A stretch of 64,000 bases of DNA, from contig NW_001865047.1 in NCBI RefSeq assembly GCF_000002865.3, positions 525,139 to 589,138 of the forward strand, given 5' to 3'. This document shows, piece by piece, positions 48,107 to 59,497 of this stretch (within the stretch, counting starts at the first letter, position 1; the number at the start of each line of letters is the position of its first letter). The notes beneath the pieces were generated by a model, which was not told the DNA's origin, made no database searches, and saw nothing but the letters and a program-made list of their open reading frames with translations. The stretch comes from Monosiga brevicollis MX1 (Eukaryota; Opisthokonta; Choanoflagellata; Craspedida; Salpingoecidae). Made by a program: the position numbers and the translations under genes.

Positions 48107-51100
48107 ATGAGTGAGGATGGATGGCAGCTGTCTGAGGCGTGTTATTTATCAGATCGAAAGGCGCTGCAGCTGTTGACCAGTTGGGACCCACAACGAATTC
48201 GCGATGCTGTCCAACACAAATATGATGTGGTACGTATGCTGTTTGTGGTGCCGTTGTGTGATATTGGTTACACTTAAATATGTCACTGGTGTGGTGACGT
48301 TATGGTACAACATGGGACATAAACTACAATGTCATGTTTGCAGACTGGCTATACACCACTGCACTGGGCCTGCTTTAAGGGCTATGACAAGGTGGTGGAG
48401 ATGCTGTTGAAGCACGGTGCTGATGCTGAAGCCAAGAACATGGTCAGTACAGTACCTCCCTCTTCCCCCCCTTGACCCCCCCTATGATGGTGCACCTGTA
48501 CCACATGATGATGATCATACCGATGTATCATCCCACAGTGGGTCACTACACCACTGCACTTTGCCTGCCTTAAGGGTCATGTCAAGGTGATGGGGATGCT
48601 GTTGAAGCACGGTGCTGATGCTAAAGCCAAGGACATCGTCAGTACAGAGCCTCAACTGTACCACATGATGATGATGGTGTACCTGTACATTATGCTGATG
48701 CATCATCCCACAGAAGGGCCATACACCACTGCATTGGGCCTGTGAAACCGGCCATGACAAGGTGGTGGAGATGTTGTTGAAGCACGGTGTTTATGCTAAA
48801 GCCAAGGACAACGTCAGTGCAGTACCTCCCTCTTCGCCCCTTCACCTCCCCTATGATGGTATACCTGTACCACATAATGATGATGCTGATGATGATGTAC
48901 CTGTACGTCATACTGATGCATCATCCCACAGTGGGGCACTACACCACTGCACTTGGCCTGCCGAAACCGGCCATGACAAGGTGGTGGAGATGCTGTTGAA
49001 GCACGGTGCTGATGCTAAAGCCGAGGACAACGTCAGTGCAGTACCTCCCTCTCGCCCCTCACCTCCCCTATGATGGTATACCTGTACCACATAATGATGA
49101 TGCTGATGATGATGTACCTGTACGTCATACTGATGCATCATCCCACAGGGGCGCACTACACCACTGCACGTTGCCTGTGAAACCGGCCATGTCAAGGTGG
49201 TGGAGATGCTGTTGAAGCACGGTGCCAAGAGCAACGTCAGTGCAGTACCTCCCTCTTCGCCCCTTCACCTCCCCTATGATGGTATAACTGTACCATATGA
49301 TGATGATGGTGTACCTGTACATTATGCTGATGCATCATCCCCCAGAATGGCCATACACCACTGCACTGGGCCTGTGAAACCGGCCATGACAAGGTGGTGG
49401 AGATGCTGTTGAAGCACGGTGCTGATGCTAAAGCCAAGGACAACGTCAGTGCAGGACCTCCTTCTTCCCTCCCTCCCTTCTGGCTGCTGCTCCTGCTCCC
49501 GCTGCTCGTCGCCTTTGCCCTGTCCCTCTCTTCCTCTACATACCCTGGGCCCCCGTGCGCGTCCGCTGCCTCTTGCTCTTTTTCTTCTTTCCCACTATCC
49601 CTCTCCTTTTCCCGTTTTGCGCCTGCCCTTTGTGGGTGATCCGTTGGCCCCGCTCTGTTCCCCGCTGTATCTTCCGCCTGCCGTCCTCGCCCTTCCTTTT
49701 CTGATGCTGTGACTTCAATCCAGACACCATCCCATCCCTGGTGGCTTCTGCCTCGCCTTTGTTGTGAGGAAGAAATGCATATCGCCCAACTCAACCCTGG
49801 CGTCGCTGCTCACCTCGCGCGCTCCGATCTCTTGACTGTGGCCATGTTCCCAGTATGGCAAAACGCCCCTCGATCTAGGAACTGAAAACGGGCATGGCGA
49901 CAAGCTGGAGCCCGTGTTTGCTGCCCGTGAGGCTTGCATCTGGCTGCCGCCCCTGCCCAACGCCACGCCCACCCATGAGGTGAGACCCTCTTTCCCCTTG
50001 TTTTCCCCAAACAGGCATCCCACTCGCAACCTCATCCCTCATCCAACTGAATCACCAATGACTAATCTTCCACACAAATCACCATTAGACCACGGCCTCT
50101 GTTGTGGTGGCGGTCGACACCTGGCTCAAGCCGCTCCTGCCCAAGCGCACCACCACCCATCGTCTCCCCCATCTCGATGCTTTTGTCACGGGGGCTGTCT
50201 CGCACCTCCCCAACCGCGACGCGCTTGCCAACATGAAGAATATCATTGATGGAGCACCATTGGTCTTTTTATCCGTGGACTGGGCTGCCTTCAAGGTGAC
50301 CACCACCCAGGCACTTGGTGCGCTCGACCAAGCACTGCAGGCACCCGAAGCGTTAAACAGCCGCTTGAGCCAGCTAGACCCAAACTCCGACAATCTAGAA
50401 TCGGTGCTTCAAGAGCTGCATCAGCTCATAGAGCAGTTTGACCTGCAGCCGGCTCTTCTCGAGCTACAAACTGCACTGGCAGCATGCCCCGCACCGCCGA
50501 CTGCACCAGCGTCCTCACCAGAAACACCGCCGACCGACTTGGCAGCCGCCCTGGACAAGGTTATCGCCCTGAGCGACGGCGGACCCGAGCTGCAAGAATT
50601 GCTCACCACCTCCAACAACAACCTCAAGGGGTTGATTCTGGCATTTATCGATGCTCTGGGCGCCGTGGCAAAAGCAGGAACAAGCGACACGATTCATCGT
50701 GTAGACACGCTGCGACAAATTGCGCACTGTCAACACGTTGACGCAGCGCCTCCAGCCGAAGCATTGCCCGAGGCCTGGGAGCAGCTGTGCCAGGCCCACC
50801 AAAACCTGAGCGCGCGTAAGCAAAATGGACTGGAACAAATTGCTCAGTGGCAAGCCCTTCCAGAATACGAGCATCAGGGCTGGTACTTGACGTTTGTTCT
50901 TCATGAGTCACAGGCCTTGGCGCGGCAAATGCAAGACATGATTCACTGGCAGACGACAACGCTCTCTGTGTTGAACTCATGCATGAGTCATGCTGACAGT
51001 TTGACTCGCGGCGTGGACGAAGAATGTTTTGCTGCGCACGAGGAGCTGAATCGAGTTCAACAGGAAATTCAGGCCACTCGAACTGCGTTGGCGATGCTAC

Positions 51101-53221
51101 CCCTGGCAATGCGCTCGAATCTAGAGCCAGGATTGAAGGCAATGGAAAATCAACGCGCAACGTTACAGCAAAAGCTTTCAGCTGAACCACCCGTGGAGCA
51201 CGTCGCAGAGCTCACCCAGCTGCTGCATCAGCATTTCCCAGCTCTGTTGGTCTTTTTGCACCCCGAGCAGAGCACGCTGGGAAAGCGACTTCGCACTGTG
51301 CTCGGGGCCGACCTTCCGGCCAGCCTCATCTTGGAGGCCATGACCGAAGTAGACCAGCGGTTGTCGCTGACTGACTTGGGTCAGCTTGAGCTCCACTACT
51401 ACCAAAACCACAAGGTATACAAAGCCCGAGCAGCGCTACCAGACTGCCCCGAGCAAGATCTGGCTGTGAAGGAATTTGCACTTGCCCGGCAGCACAAGCA
51501 GGATCAATGCCGTACGTTTCTTCGAGAACTTCGCGCGATGCGCCAGCTTGAGCACCCACACATCATCCCGGTCCTCGGTGCGCTTGTGGACGTGCGAGAC
51601 GGCCATCCGAGCGCCTACCTGGTGCAGCCATGGTGTACACAGGGTGATTTGCAGCAGTGGCTCGGCAAGGCGCGCCACCTGGCCACCTCAACCGTGATTG
51701 CAGGTCTGATGGCTCAGCTGCGCACGGCTCTGGCCTTTATGCACAGCAAGGGCCTGGTACATCGGGATGTCAAGCTGAGCAATGTCATGTTGGACGGCGA
51801 AGAGGACCAGCCGGTTGTGCGGCTCGGCGATTTCGACATTGCCAAGGCCGCCGCTGAAGCCACGATGTTGCCGTGCACGGCCACTGCATCGTCGGGCACG
51901 GCAGGCTACGTGGCACCCGAGGTGCTTTTTGGCCTAGGTCGTGTGGGTGCGCGTCCGGCACAGGATGCCTTTTCCTTTGGCTGTGTGCTGTACAACACCT
52001 ACATGTTCCCGCAAACGGTGCCACCTGCTCGTTTACCCACGGACCAGCTTGCTGAGAAATGCCAATGGGAGGCAGGAGCAAGAGGTGCAGAATGCAGTTT
52101 TCCGCACTTAGCGGCTGAGGTGAGCAACATCGCAATGTCTCTTGACCGACAACTGAGCACCGCTTTGATTGCGCTTTGCTTTGCCGACCTTTGCTGCAGA
52201 TGTGCGATTCGACGAGCGATTTGTACAAGGAAACGCGAGCTTTGCTCGCAACGGATCCGAAGCAACGGCCAAGCCTCTTCAACGCTGGGCAGCATGCGCA
52301 GCAGCCTGCCATCGCTCAAGTGGGACCAGCCATTGATGTCTTGCGTGACGCGCCCGAGCTCACTTCAGAGGTGCGTGGCTTGTTGATTGAATGCTCTTTC
52401 ACAAGTCGTCTGATTTGAAACAACTGTGTGGCTAGGTGGCTGAGCTATTGAAGCAGCTGAACACCGACGCGCGGGGGCCAGCGAATATTGCAGTACAGCG
52501 GGTTGAGCGCGTGCAAAACCCCGTGCTGTGGGAGCGCTACAGTGCCAAGCGACGTGAGATGTTACATCGCATCAAAAAACAGGAGCACTATAATAAACTC
52601 CAAACGGCCACCTTGGATGCGCTCCCAGGCCTTCCAGCTCTGCTTCGTGACTCATCCTGTCAAGAGCGCCTGTTGCTCCACGGCATTGCCCCCGACGCGA
52701 AGTTGCGCGACAAGATCGTGCGCCTAGGCTTTGACTATCGCTTTGCCGGTAGCAGCGCCGGCCACCAGTTTGGGTATGGTGTTTACTTGGCCGACCACCC
52801 CGGCAAGGTGCGTAAAGCGAGGGCTTGAAATGACAACTCGAGGGATGCTGTTCTCATAAAGTGTATGTTCACATGATGTTAGAGTCATCAGTACGCCGGT
52901 GCTGGACCCAATGGTGAGCGGATGCTCGTCATCGCCCGAGCGCTGCTGGGTCGTGCCCATGTGAATGCAGCACCGCCTTCTAGGGCGTTGGCTCCTCCGC
53001 TCCTCCCCGATGCGCCCAACAATGAGCGGTACGTTGCACAGAATCACATCGTTGTCTCAGCAGTTGTGCGCCTTTGGTCAACTTAAACCGACTGTTGGGC
53101 TCGGTATCTCCTTAGGTATGACTCGGTTATCGCGGCGCCGCAACGGCAATTTGCCGAAGTCGTCATTTTTGAGAATACACAACTCTATCCTGAGCTGGTG
53201 GTGTACTACACGGCAGAATAG
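48107..53221 (+). CDS. Ankyrin-kinase-PARP fusion protein
   Basis: Exons: 48107-48229, 48344-48442, 48539-48637, 48714-48812, (48932-49031), 49149-49235, 49346-49444, 49854-49979, 50089-52119, 52200-52370, 52436-52807, 52883-53028, 53116-53221. Skipping the bracketed exon gives about 1,185 residues. Residues 42-200 are ankyrin repeats, one per exon ([20 protein letters not shown]). A helical, partly coiled-coil region precedes a protein kinase (about 670-900) with LAVKEFAL (Lys), FLRELRAM (alpha-C Glu), [19 protein letters not shown] (DFD for DFG) and [10 protein letters not shown]. The last 200 residues are a PARP catalytic domain: [24 protein letters not shown] (His), FGYGVYLAD (Tyr), KSHQYA across an intron, YDSVI and [10 protein letters not shown] (Glu). 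The H-Y-E triad therefore appears complete, suggesting ADP-ribosyl transfer. The ankyrin exon at 48932-49031 has one extra base and shifts frame if included; all ankyrin exons are phase 0-0, so skipping it keeps the frame. Confidence 0.88.
48344..49444 (+). repeat. Tandemly duplicated ankyrin exon-intron units
   Basis: Six copies of a unit of about 175-220 bp, each a 99-nt ankyrin exon (one of 100 nt, one of 87 nt) plus an intron. The introns are also alike: donors GTCAGTAC or GTCAGTGC, a CCTCCCTCTTC block, ATGATGATG runs, and TGATGCATCATCCCACAG before the acceptor. Similar introns show recent duplication of whole units rather than convergence of exons. Confidence 0.95.
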
Positions 53222-53903
53222 AAGTGTACAGCTTTGCTGGAGCTTGTCGTTTTCCCGACTGTTGCTTCAGATTTTCGTGTCGTTTGTGCGTAAGGGCGCG
53301 ACGATGAATTCACGTACGCTCGAATTTTGGTGGCCAATGACCAGGACAGTAAGAATTTGACCGTCCCCGGGTTACCTCTGTGGTTTAGGCCGTTTCCCAC
53401 CTCTGCGGTGGACGAATCTGAAGCAATTTGAAGCCAAGGGTGCGGTCACACACGCTCGCATTGTGCTGTGACAAGACTTTGATGGCGGCTGAGGCTTCTT
53501 TTGTAGCAGGGCTGATGTTTCAGCTCCTATGGCAACAGACAAAGCTGGACTTTGATGGGAATCTGTGAACCTCACCCCTGAACTTAAGCAAGCTGATCTC
53601 AGAAACAACCGACTTTTTAATACCAGAATCGCCGTAACGCTTTTTAGCGTGAAGCCCTCTCATCTCACGCTCGACGCGACTCTTCCTCGCTCAATCTGTT
53701 TGGTTGTTTGCTCATGCATGTGGATGGAGAGGAGGTAGTGTGTGGCTGTACTCGGGATCCAGAACCCATCCTGCGACAGCAATGGCCGAGTGAAAGGATA
53801 TCAACAACCAGCTCTCCCCTCATCCTCGCACAGGCAAGCCGCCGATGGCCATAGGAAAGCAAGACCCACTGTCCCCATAGCAGCTGCAAAAATAAACGTT
53901 TTC

Positions 53904-53949
53904 TCTCTCATCTCTTTCTCTCTCTCTTAAAATTTCTCTTTCTCTCTCT

Positions 53950-53984
<35 letters not shown>

Positions 53985-54018
53985 AAACTCTCTCCTCAAA
54001 CTCTTTCTCTCTTTTCTC

Positions 54019-54051
<33 letters not shown>

Positions 54052-54052
54052 G
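53904..54052. repeat. CT-rich tract
   Basis: About 150 bp of nearly pure CT with AAA interruptions in the 884-bp gap (53222-54105), ending about 55 nt before the start codon of the His-rich protein gene. The rest of the gap has no supported exon. Confidence 0.95.
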
Positions 54053-54105
54053 ACACTTGTGTGACATTTTCAGCAGATGACCGTTTGGGAGGCGGCGTTG
54101 ACGTG

Positions 54106-55521
54106 ATGGAGGAGCACGAGGAGAGCGGCGATGAGACGTATGATGTGCGCGCTGTAAGTACGAGGGGAGCGGCTCCTGGTTGTTGATGGGCTGGTGCTCG
54201 TTCTCGGTGAATGCATGCGCGCGCGCATCAGCTTGTGTGCTGGCTGGTTTAACCTCGTGGTCACCATGTTATGTTGTTCTGCCAGATTCGCAGCAAGGGT
54301 GCATTGGCATGGGCCATGCAGCAACCCGTCGTACGAGACCGTGTCACAGCCTCTGTGCTACCCCCGCACCTGTATGAAAGCTTCCAGCAGGCAGCTTACA
54401 GCAAGGCGCCCGTACTGGCGGGGGCCATCGCTCCGGGTGGAGGAGGCTTTTGGACCTGTTCTGCTTGCAACAAGACGACGCAGTACTCGCTCATGAAGCA
54501 CTTTGGCTATAGCATCAAGCCGAGCCAGGGCGTCTGCTCCTGGCTCAAACTCTACCACCACCCAAGCTTTGGGCTGCTGCGCAAGCCACGAGCAGCACAT
54601 GGTGTGCGCCGCGCCAACCCAGCCCACCTCATGCTCCTGGCTGCGCCGTACCTACCAGCCCCTAAGCGCGCCAACCTGGGTGACTATCCTCACGATGACC
54701 AAGACGACGCCTCAGACTCACTAGCGAATGATATGGTGCATCAGCCTGAATACTACGGACCCACCATGCCAACAGCATCTGGAAACAGCCACACCCCCCC
54801 GCCTTCTCGCCTGGACCCGCCTACAGCTGATGCAGAAGCGCGCTTGAACAGTCATATTCAGAGTCACCCCCAGGTCCCAGACCATCAGTCCAATGATCCG
54901 CATGGCCATGGCCATGGCCACCGTCACAGTCACAGTCACGATCATGACCATGACCATGGCCACAGTGGACACACTGGTCTTGCACACCCTCCGCCTCCCC
55001 ACGAGCAAGCAAGTCCCAGTGCCAGCTCTGATGATGAGGATGAAGCACCACACAATGACCCAGCTTCGGCCCAGGACGCATGTCCACCAATCTCCACGGT
55101 CGCAAATCACGGCCCCACCCTGCATGCTCAAGACACTCTCACCGTCCCCCCTTCGGCTCTGACCCACACATCCGATACCACGGGCACCCTACAAATCGCA
55201 GCCCCGACAGTCATCACCTCACAAGCGAATCGTGTGGCGCCCAATCACACCCTCCATGCCCCTCCCTTACAGCTCGACCTTCGCCCTGGTAACGCACACC
55301 CACCAAAGATCGGCACTACAGATGACCGTCTCTTGCCCAACCGCGCTGAGCTAATGGAGCGGCACGATGGCCTCGCCAAATTAGAGTCACAAATCCGAGC
55401 CTTACAAACAATGCACGGCAACATCTTTTATCAGTTTAAAATCTTGGAGCAGCAACTCAACGAGGCCAACCTGGCCCTCACGCACACCGTGGCCGAGGTG
55501 GCCCGGCTCAAGGAATGCTGA
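54106..55521 (+). CDS. His-rich protein with Cys motif and C-terminal coiled coil
   Basis: Two exons (54106-54153, 54286-55521), 427 residues. I do not recognise the family. Near residue 60-100 a stretch FWTCSACNKTTQYSLMKHFG has a CxxC pair followed by His and a later Cys, suggesting a small zinc-binding fold. Residues around 200-245 are strikingly His-rich, alternating with Gly, Ser and Asp (HGHGHGHRHSHSHDHDHDHG), which could bind metal ions or be simple repeat drift. A long Pro/Ser/Thr/His-rich disordered region follows. The last 60 residues form a likely coiled coil (LAKLESQIRALQTMHGN, then FKILEQQLNEANLALTH). No signal peptide or membrane span. The start follows a CT tract, as in neighbouring genes. 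Confidence 0.72.
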
Positions 55522-56067
55522 CTGCAATCGGGTCATCGAACACGATGGTTGGCCCGACAGCTGATACTTCTTGACATTCCACACACACGCACACGCCAGG
55601 GCTGCGCTGGCTGCCAAGCTGCGATGATAGTTTCATCCACAGGTTCGAGTGCGTAATGAGGCCGTTGGCGATTGGACGGTGTCATGTTGCCACACCCTTT
55701 GCAGGTGCCGAATGCCCATATCTTCGGGCGAGTGGCTGATCAGCTGCGACATGGGTTGTGGTTTTTCCCTTCTTTGTGAGATGGTGTATGGCCCGGCCAA
55801 CACATAAGCAACCATGTGCCGTGGCGCTCGCTTTTTTTCTGCCGTGCAGACCCAAGAGCATTGTTTGTGAGCATTGTAATAGGATACGAAGCAAAATGAT
55901 TACGAGGTCTGAGTCCTCTGTGAAATGAAATTGATTGAATACACGTAGGTGCCATCCAATCTTGCAGTCGGCTTGATTTAAGCTCAGCAATTTCGTGCAT
56001 GAGCGGGCACACAGTAACCCACAGCAACATGTAGCTCGAAGCAATGTTGTTCCGCTCTCGTGTTCGC
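55522..56067. other. Intergenic region between convergent genes
   Basis: 546 bp between two convergent stop codons. I see no exon, RNA gene or repeat here. A GGTTCGAGTGC string near 55640 resembles a tRNA B box but lacks a matching A box and acceptor stem. Confidence 0.5.
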
Positions 56068-59000
56068 TTAAGGAACAATGAGGCCCGCATGACGCGCCAT
56101 CCAGTATGGCAAGAGCCAGGCGCCGGGATCACCCTCCTGAGTACCGGATCCACCATCGAGATCATGGGGATCGCTGTTCCACCGCAGCTGAGACCGTTCG
56201 TACGCGGGCAAGATACGGCGAACGTCATCGTTGTAAACCTCACCATTGCGACCCCCTTCGGGGTTCATGAAAATGTCACGGCGAATGGTGTTGGTCATGG
56301 GAAAATCAATCAGCTCCAACGGCCACGTGCGCAGATTCCTGGTTGGTGAGCGTCAAGTCAAGGGTGAGCCAAGGCCAAGGAGATGTGACAGCACTCCACA
56401 CCCATCAGGAACAACCACGCACCAGGCAATATTGTCCACGTCGTCTTGGTTCGTGAGCGAGCCATTGATCAAGGTATAGATGACGTTCCAGGGAGCGGCG
56501 CGCAATCCCCGAACCGAGAGCCATGTACGCTCGAGGCTTTGGGCGAGAGGAGTGTCGAGCGAACCGAAAGGAGCCGCCTTGAGGCCCAGAGCCATGGTGT
56601 AAAAGGGCAAAAAGGTAAGCTCGTCGTCCGAGTAATTGTTGTCATCTGGCGACTCAATCTTCAAGTTGAGCATGTTCCGAGCATACTGCAGAGGCCATCG
56701 ACGAGATTGGCCAGAGGATTGGCGCACATACACGTGAGTAAAAGCCACTGGATGAATTCCAGTTGAAAGCTTATGTGAAAGATCATGAACTTTGGTTTTG
56801 GTTGTGACAGACATGATCCGAAACGTGCAATGTGCCAAGGCGAGTGTTTCCCCCGTGATGAGGGAGGGCCCACCTGGTTGGTGGAGTTGCAGAGTACATT
56901 GATGCTCTTCTCAAAGCCACTCGCTTCAGCGGGGGTTCTATTCGAGGGCATGAGTGAGGAAGGGCGGTGCTGTGCCACATGGCTCACAAAGATGTTCTGA
57001 TCAAGATACACAGGATAGCACACGGCATTAGGAGCTTGAGTTGATCTTACCGTGCCAGAGCTCGGCCTGCTACCAAGTAGGCCAGAATTTGCATGGGATT
57101 GAGACCGCGTTCGTCACTCCAAGAACGACTACAAACCAAGAGGAACAATGTGAATGGGAGAGGAGCACCATGGTTATCCGTAAGGTGTCTGTACAGCATT
57201 CAGTATCTCTCCTCTCTGTGTGTCAATGCCTCGATGGCTCGACCTGACTGTGCTTAACAAATTGTTTAACGCATGAGGGGTTGGAGCTTTCAATCATACT
57301 TGTGGTTGATGTACAAGGGATTCCAAATGCCCCAGCGTGTCGGAAGGCCGGTGACGTCGATGAGGTAGTAATCGTTGTTGTTGATGTAGTTGATAATGTC
57401 CAAGAGGATATCACGGGAGAGGTTGCGTTGGCTCTCGTCAGAGGCAGTGGTGGCAATGACCATGTGGGCAAACATGTGGCCCACGACCTCGTCAGAGGAA
57501 GCATCACCCTTGAAGGCCCAGCCGGCAAAGCCGGGGGCGGAACTGTTATGCCAATTGGGATCGGGGTTGTTGTGGTTGGCCTCTGGGGACACGCAGGTGC
57601 GAGCCATGAGGCCGCGAACGTGGGTGATGTTGACGAGGAGGCGCATGCCGTTTTGAAAGTCGGTGAGGGCCTGGCTGTGGGTGGCCGAGGGTTCCAGCTC
57701 TTGGGCATAGGTGTAGGCGACGGCCAGGAGGCTCGTCCAGAGGCCGTTGTTATCGCTCGGGCCAGACTGACAGGTGGAGAGTTGACCGTAGGTGCTCATG
57801 CCACATTCACTAACCATGCCGTAGCGGTTGTGGCGGGCCTGGAGGATGTTGTAGTAGTGGTCGGCCTTTTGTCGCAGCGTCCACTCTTGCCAGACGAGGA
57901 CAGCCAAACCACCGGGGGTGGCCACGACGACATGGTCCTTATCCATGGCGAGGAGGGCCGTGATGTTGGAATCATGGGGCAAGAACCGATCACCGTGGAA
58001 GTAGCGCCAGTCAGGGTCGTCCTGTCCGCGGCTATAGCGAAGCAGGGCGTTGAACGTGCCGACCCAGACAGCCTCGGTGCCAGGCTCAATGGCCAGGCGG
58101 GAGGCGTTATTCATGGGCATGCCCTGCTTGAAATCGAAGCGAGAGACCAAGCCATCGCTGTCACGCTGATTCAAGCTGATTTCGTTGGCGACGAAAAGCT
58201 GGCCCCGAGCATCGCAGCGCATGGCACGTGGCGGGGCACCGTAGACGCCGCCAGCGCCATCGGCGAGGCGGGTCACCCACTCCCAGTCGAGCACAGCGCC
58301 GTGGTGGTCAATACGAAAGACGCGCGCCTCGGTACCGACGGCATAAAAGTCACCACAAGGGGTGAGCGACATGATACCGTCGATGCTGGTGATGAGCGGA
58401 CTGATGTCCAAGCTCGTCGTGAAATCGACAATTTGGTACAGGCCGTTGGTCGTTCCGATCAGCACGCCTTTGTTTCCGGGCAGGACCTCTACGGCCGTGA
58501 TGTCTGGCAGAGAGGCGGTAGACGCGTGCTGCTGCACGCAAGAGCTGGCCTATGGCATGTGATCAAGTGGCGATGAGGACGGACAGCAAGGTACAAACTG
58601 CCATTGACCTCGCCAATGGGCACGTGCGAGGCGGATGGGCAATGTCGGGCGCCAACTGACACCACGGTAGCGAGCGTGGCTGAAGCAGAGTATGGATCGT
58701 ACCGAGCAGGCATAGCTGGAAGCACCCGCCGTGCTAATTCGAACAAAAGTATCGGCAACAGTTGCGAGGGGCACCAAAAAGTCGGAGGGCTTGAGCGGTA
58801 CGTTGAGGGATGTGACCTTGAGCGAAGTCGGAGCGGCTTCGAGGTTGAGAAGGTAAGCACCCTGATCGGTGTTGAGGACGGCACGGCTGGCGTTGGCAGC
58901 ATACATCCCATAAATGGAATCAAAGGGCAGCTGGGGCCAGCCCTCGATGCGCGTCTGGTTGGCAAAGCTCGCGCGCAGGCTAAGAAGCTCCCGATACGGC

Positions 59001-59149
59001 TCGTCCTTGATGGGTGTCCACTGTGGCCCGCCCGCCTTCAACGCCGCCTCCACCCGACTCCCACACACCACCACCGCCACCACCACCATCATCGCCAACG
59101 CCACACGGCGCCCAATGCACTTCCCAACAACCCCCATCATCATCATCAT
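56068..59149 (-). CDS. Secreted propeller-like protein, unknown function
   Basis: Six exons (58703-59149, 57300-58549, 57051-57128, 56874-56982, 56423-56769, 56068-56338) close in phase to 833 residues. An N-terminal signal peptide follows a Met run (ALAMMVVVAVVVCGSRVEA). The first half has repeated beta-strand patterns typical of a propeller (GVLIGTTNGLYQIVDF, GDFYAVGTEARVFRID, AVWVGTFNALLRYSRG, VVATPGGLAVLVW). The second half is rich in conserved-looking aromatic and acidic residues on helical segments (DNNGLWTSLLAVAYTYAQ, SSDEVVGHMFAHMVIA, WSDERGLNPMQILAYL, RTWPLELIDFPMTN, RSQLRWNSDPHDLDGG, WLLPYWMARHAGL), suggesting an alpha/alpha-toroid like those of carbohydrate-active enzymes. I cannot name the family. 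Several N-glycosylation sites fit secretion. Possibly an extracellular glycan-processing protein; this is speculative. Confidence 0.8.
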
Positions 59150-59309
59150 CCGTCCAGTACCACCTGACCCCCCACTGGCTGCCCTTGACCCGAGTGATTT
59201 GATTGATCCCTCCTCCCACTTTCAAGGTCGTCCTCTTTGAATGTCCCCGAACAACGAGAGAGAGAGAGAAATGAGAGAAAGAGAAAGGCATAACATACAC
59301 CTGGATGTA

Positions 59310-59391
59310 GCACAACTACCACATGTATCAAGAAAGAGTGGTTTATCTTGTTTCTTCTTCTCTTCTCTGTTACTACATGTGGTAGTTGTGC
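59310..59391. repeat. Perfect 18-bp inverted repeat (hairpin)
   Basis: Arms GCACAACTACCACATGTA (59310-59327) and its exact complement (59374-59391), with a 46-nt loop. GA-rich sequence on the outer left and CT-rich sequence on the outer right could extend the pairing. It lies about 160-240 nt upstream of the secreted-protein gene start (minus strand). Confidence 0.92.
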
Positions 59392-59465
59392 CTTCATCTC
59401 TCTCTTGAGGTGCGACATCTTTTGGGGCGAAAAGATTTCTTCTGACGTTTGTGGTCACAACGTGC

Positions 59466-59466
59466 T

Positions 59467-59497
<31 letters not shown>

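Noticed and set aside
55625-55650. GGTTCGAGTGC, possible tRNA B box
   Set aside because: No paired acceptor stem or convincing A box could be drawn around it.
57281-58576. 431-codon open frame on the plus strand
   Set aside because: It is the complement of the secreted propeller-like exon, whose minus-strand frame has a signal peptide and phase-matched introns.
58576-58700. A mini-exon in the secreted-protein gene between 58613 and 58660
   Set aside because: Its phases do not fit the neighbouring exons, whereas joining 58703 directly to 58549 keeps the frame.
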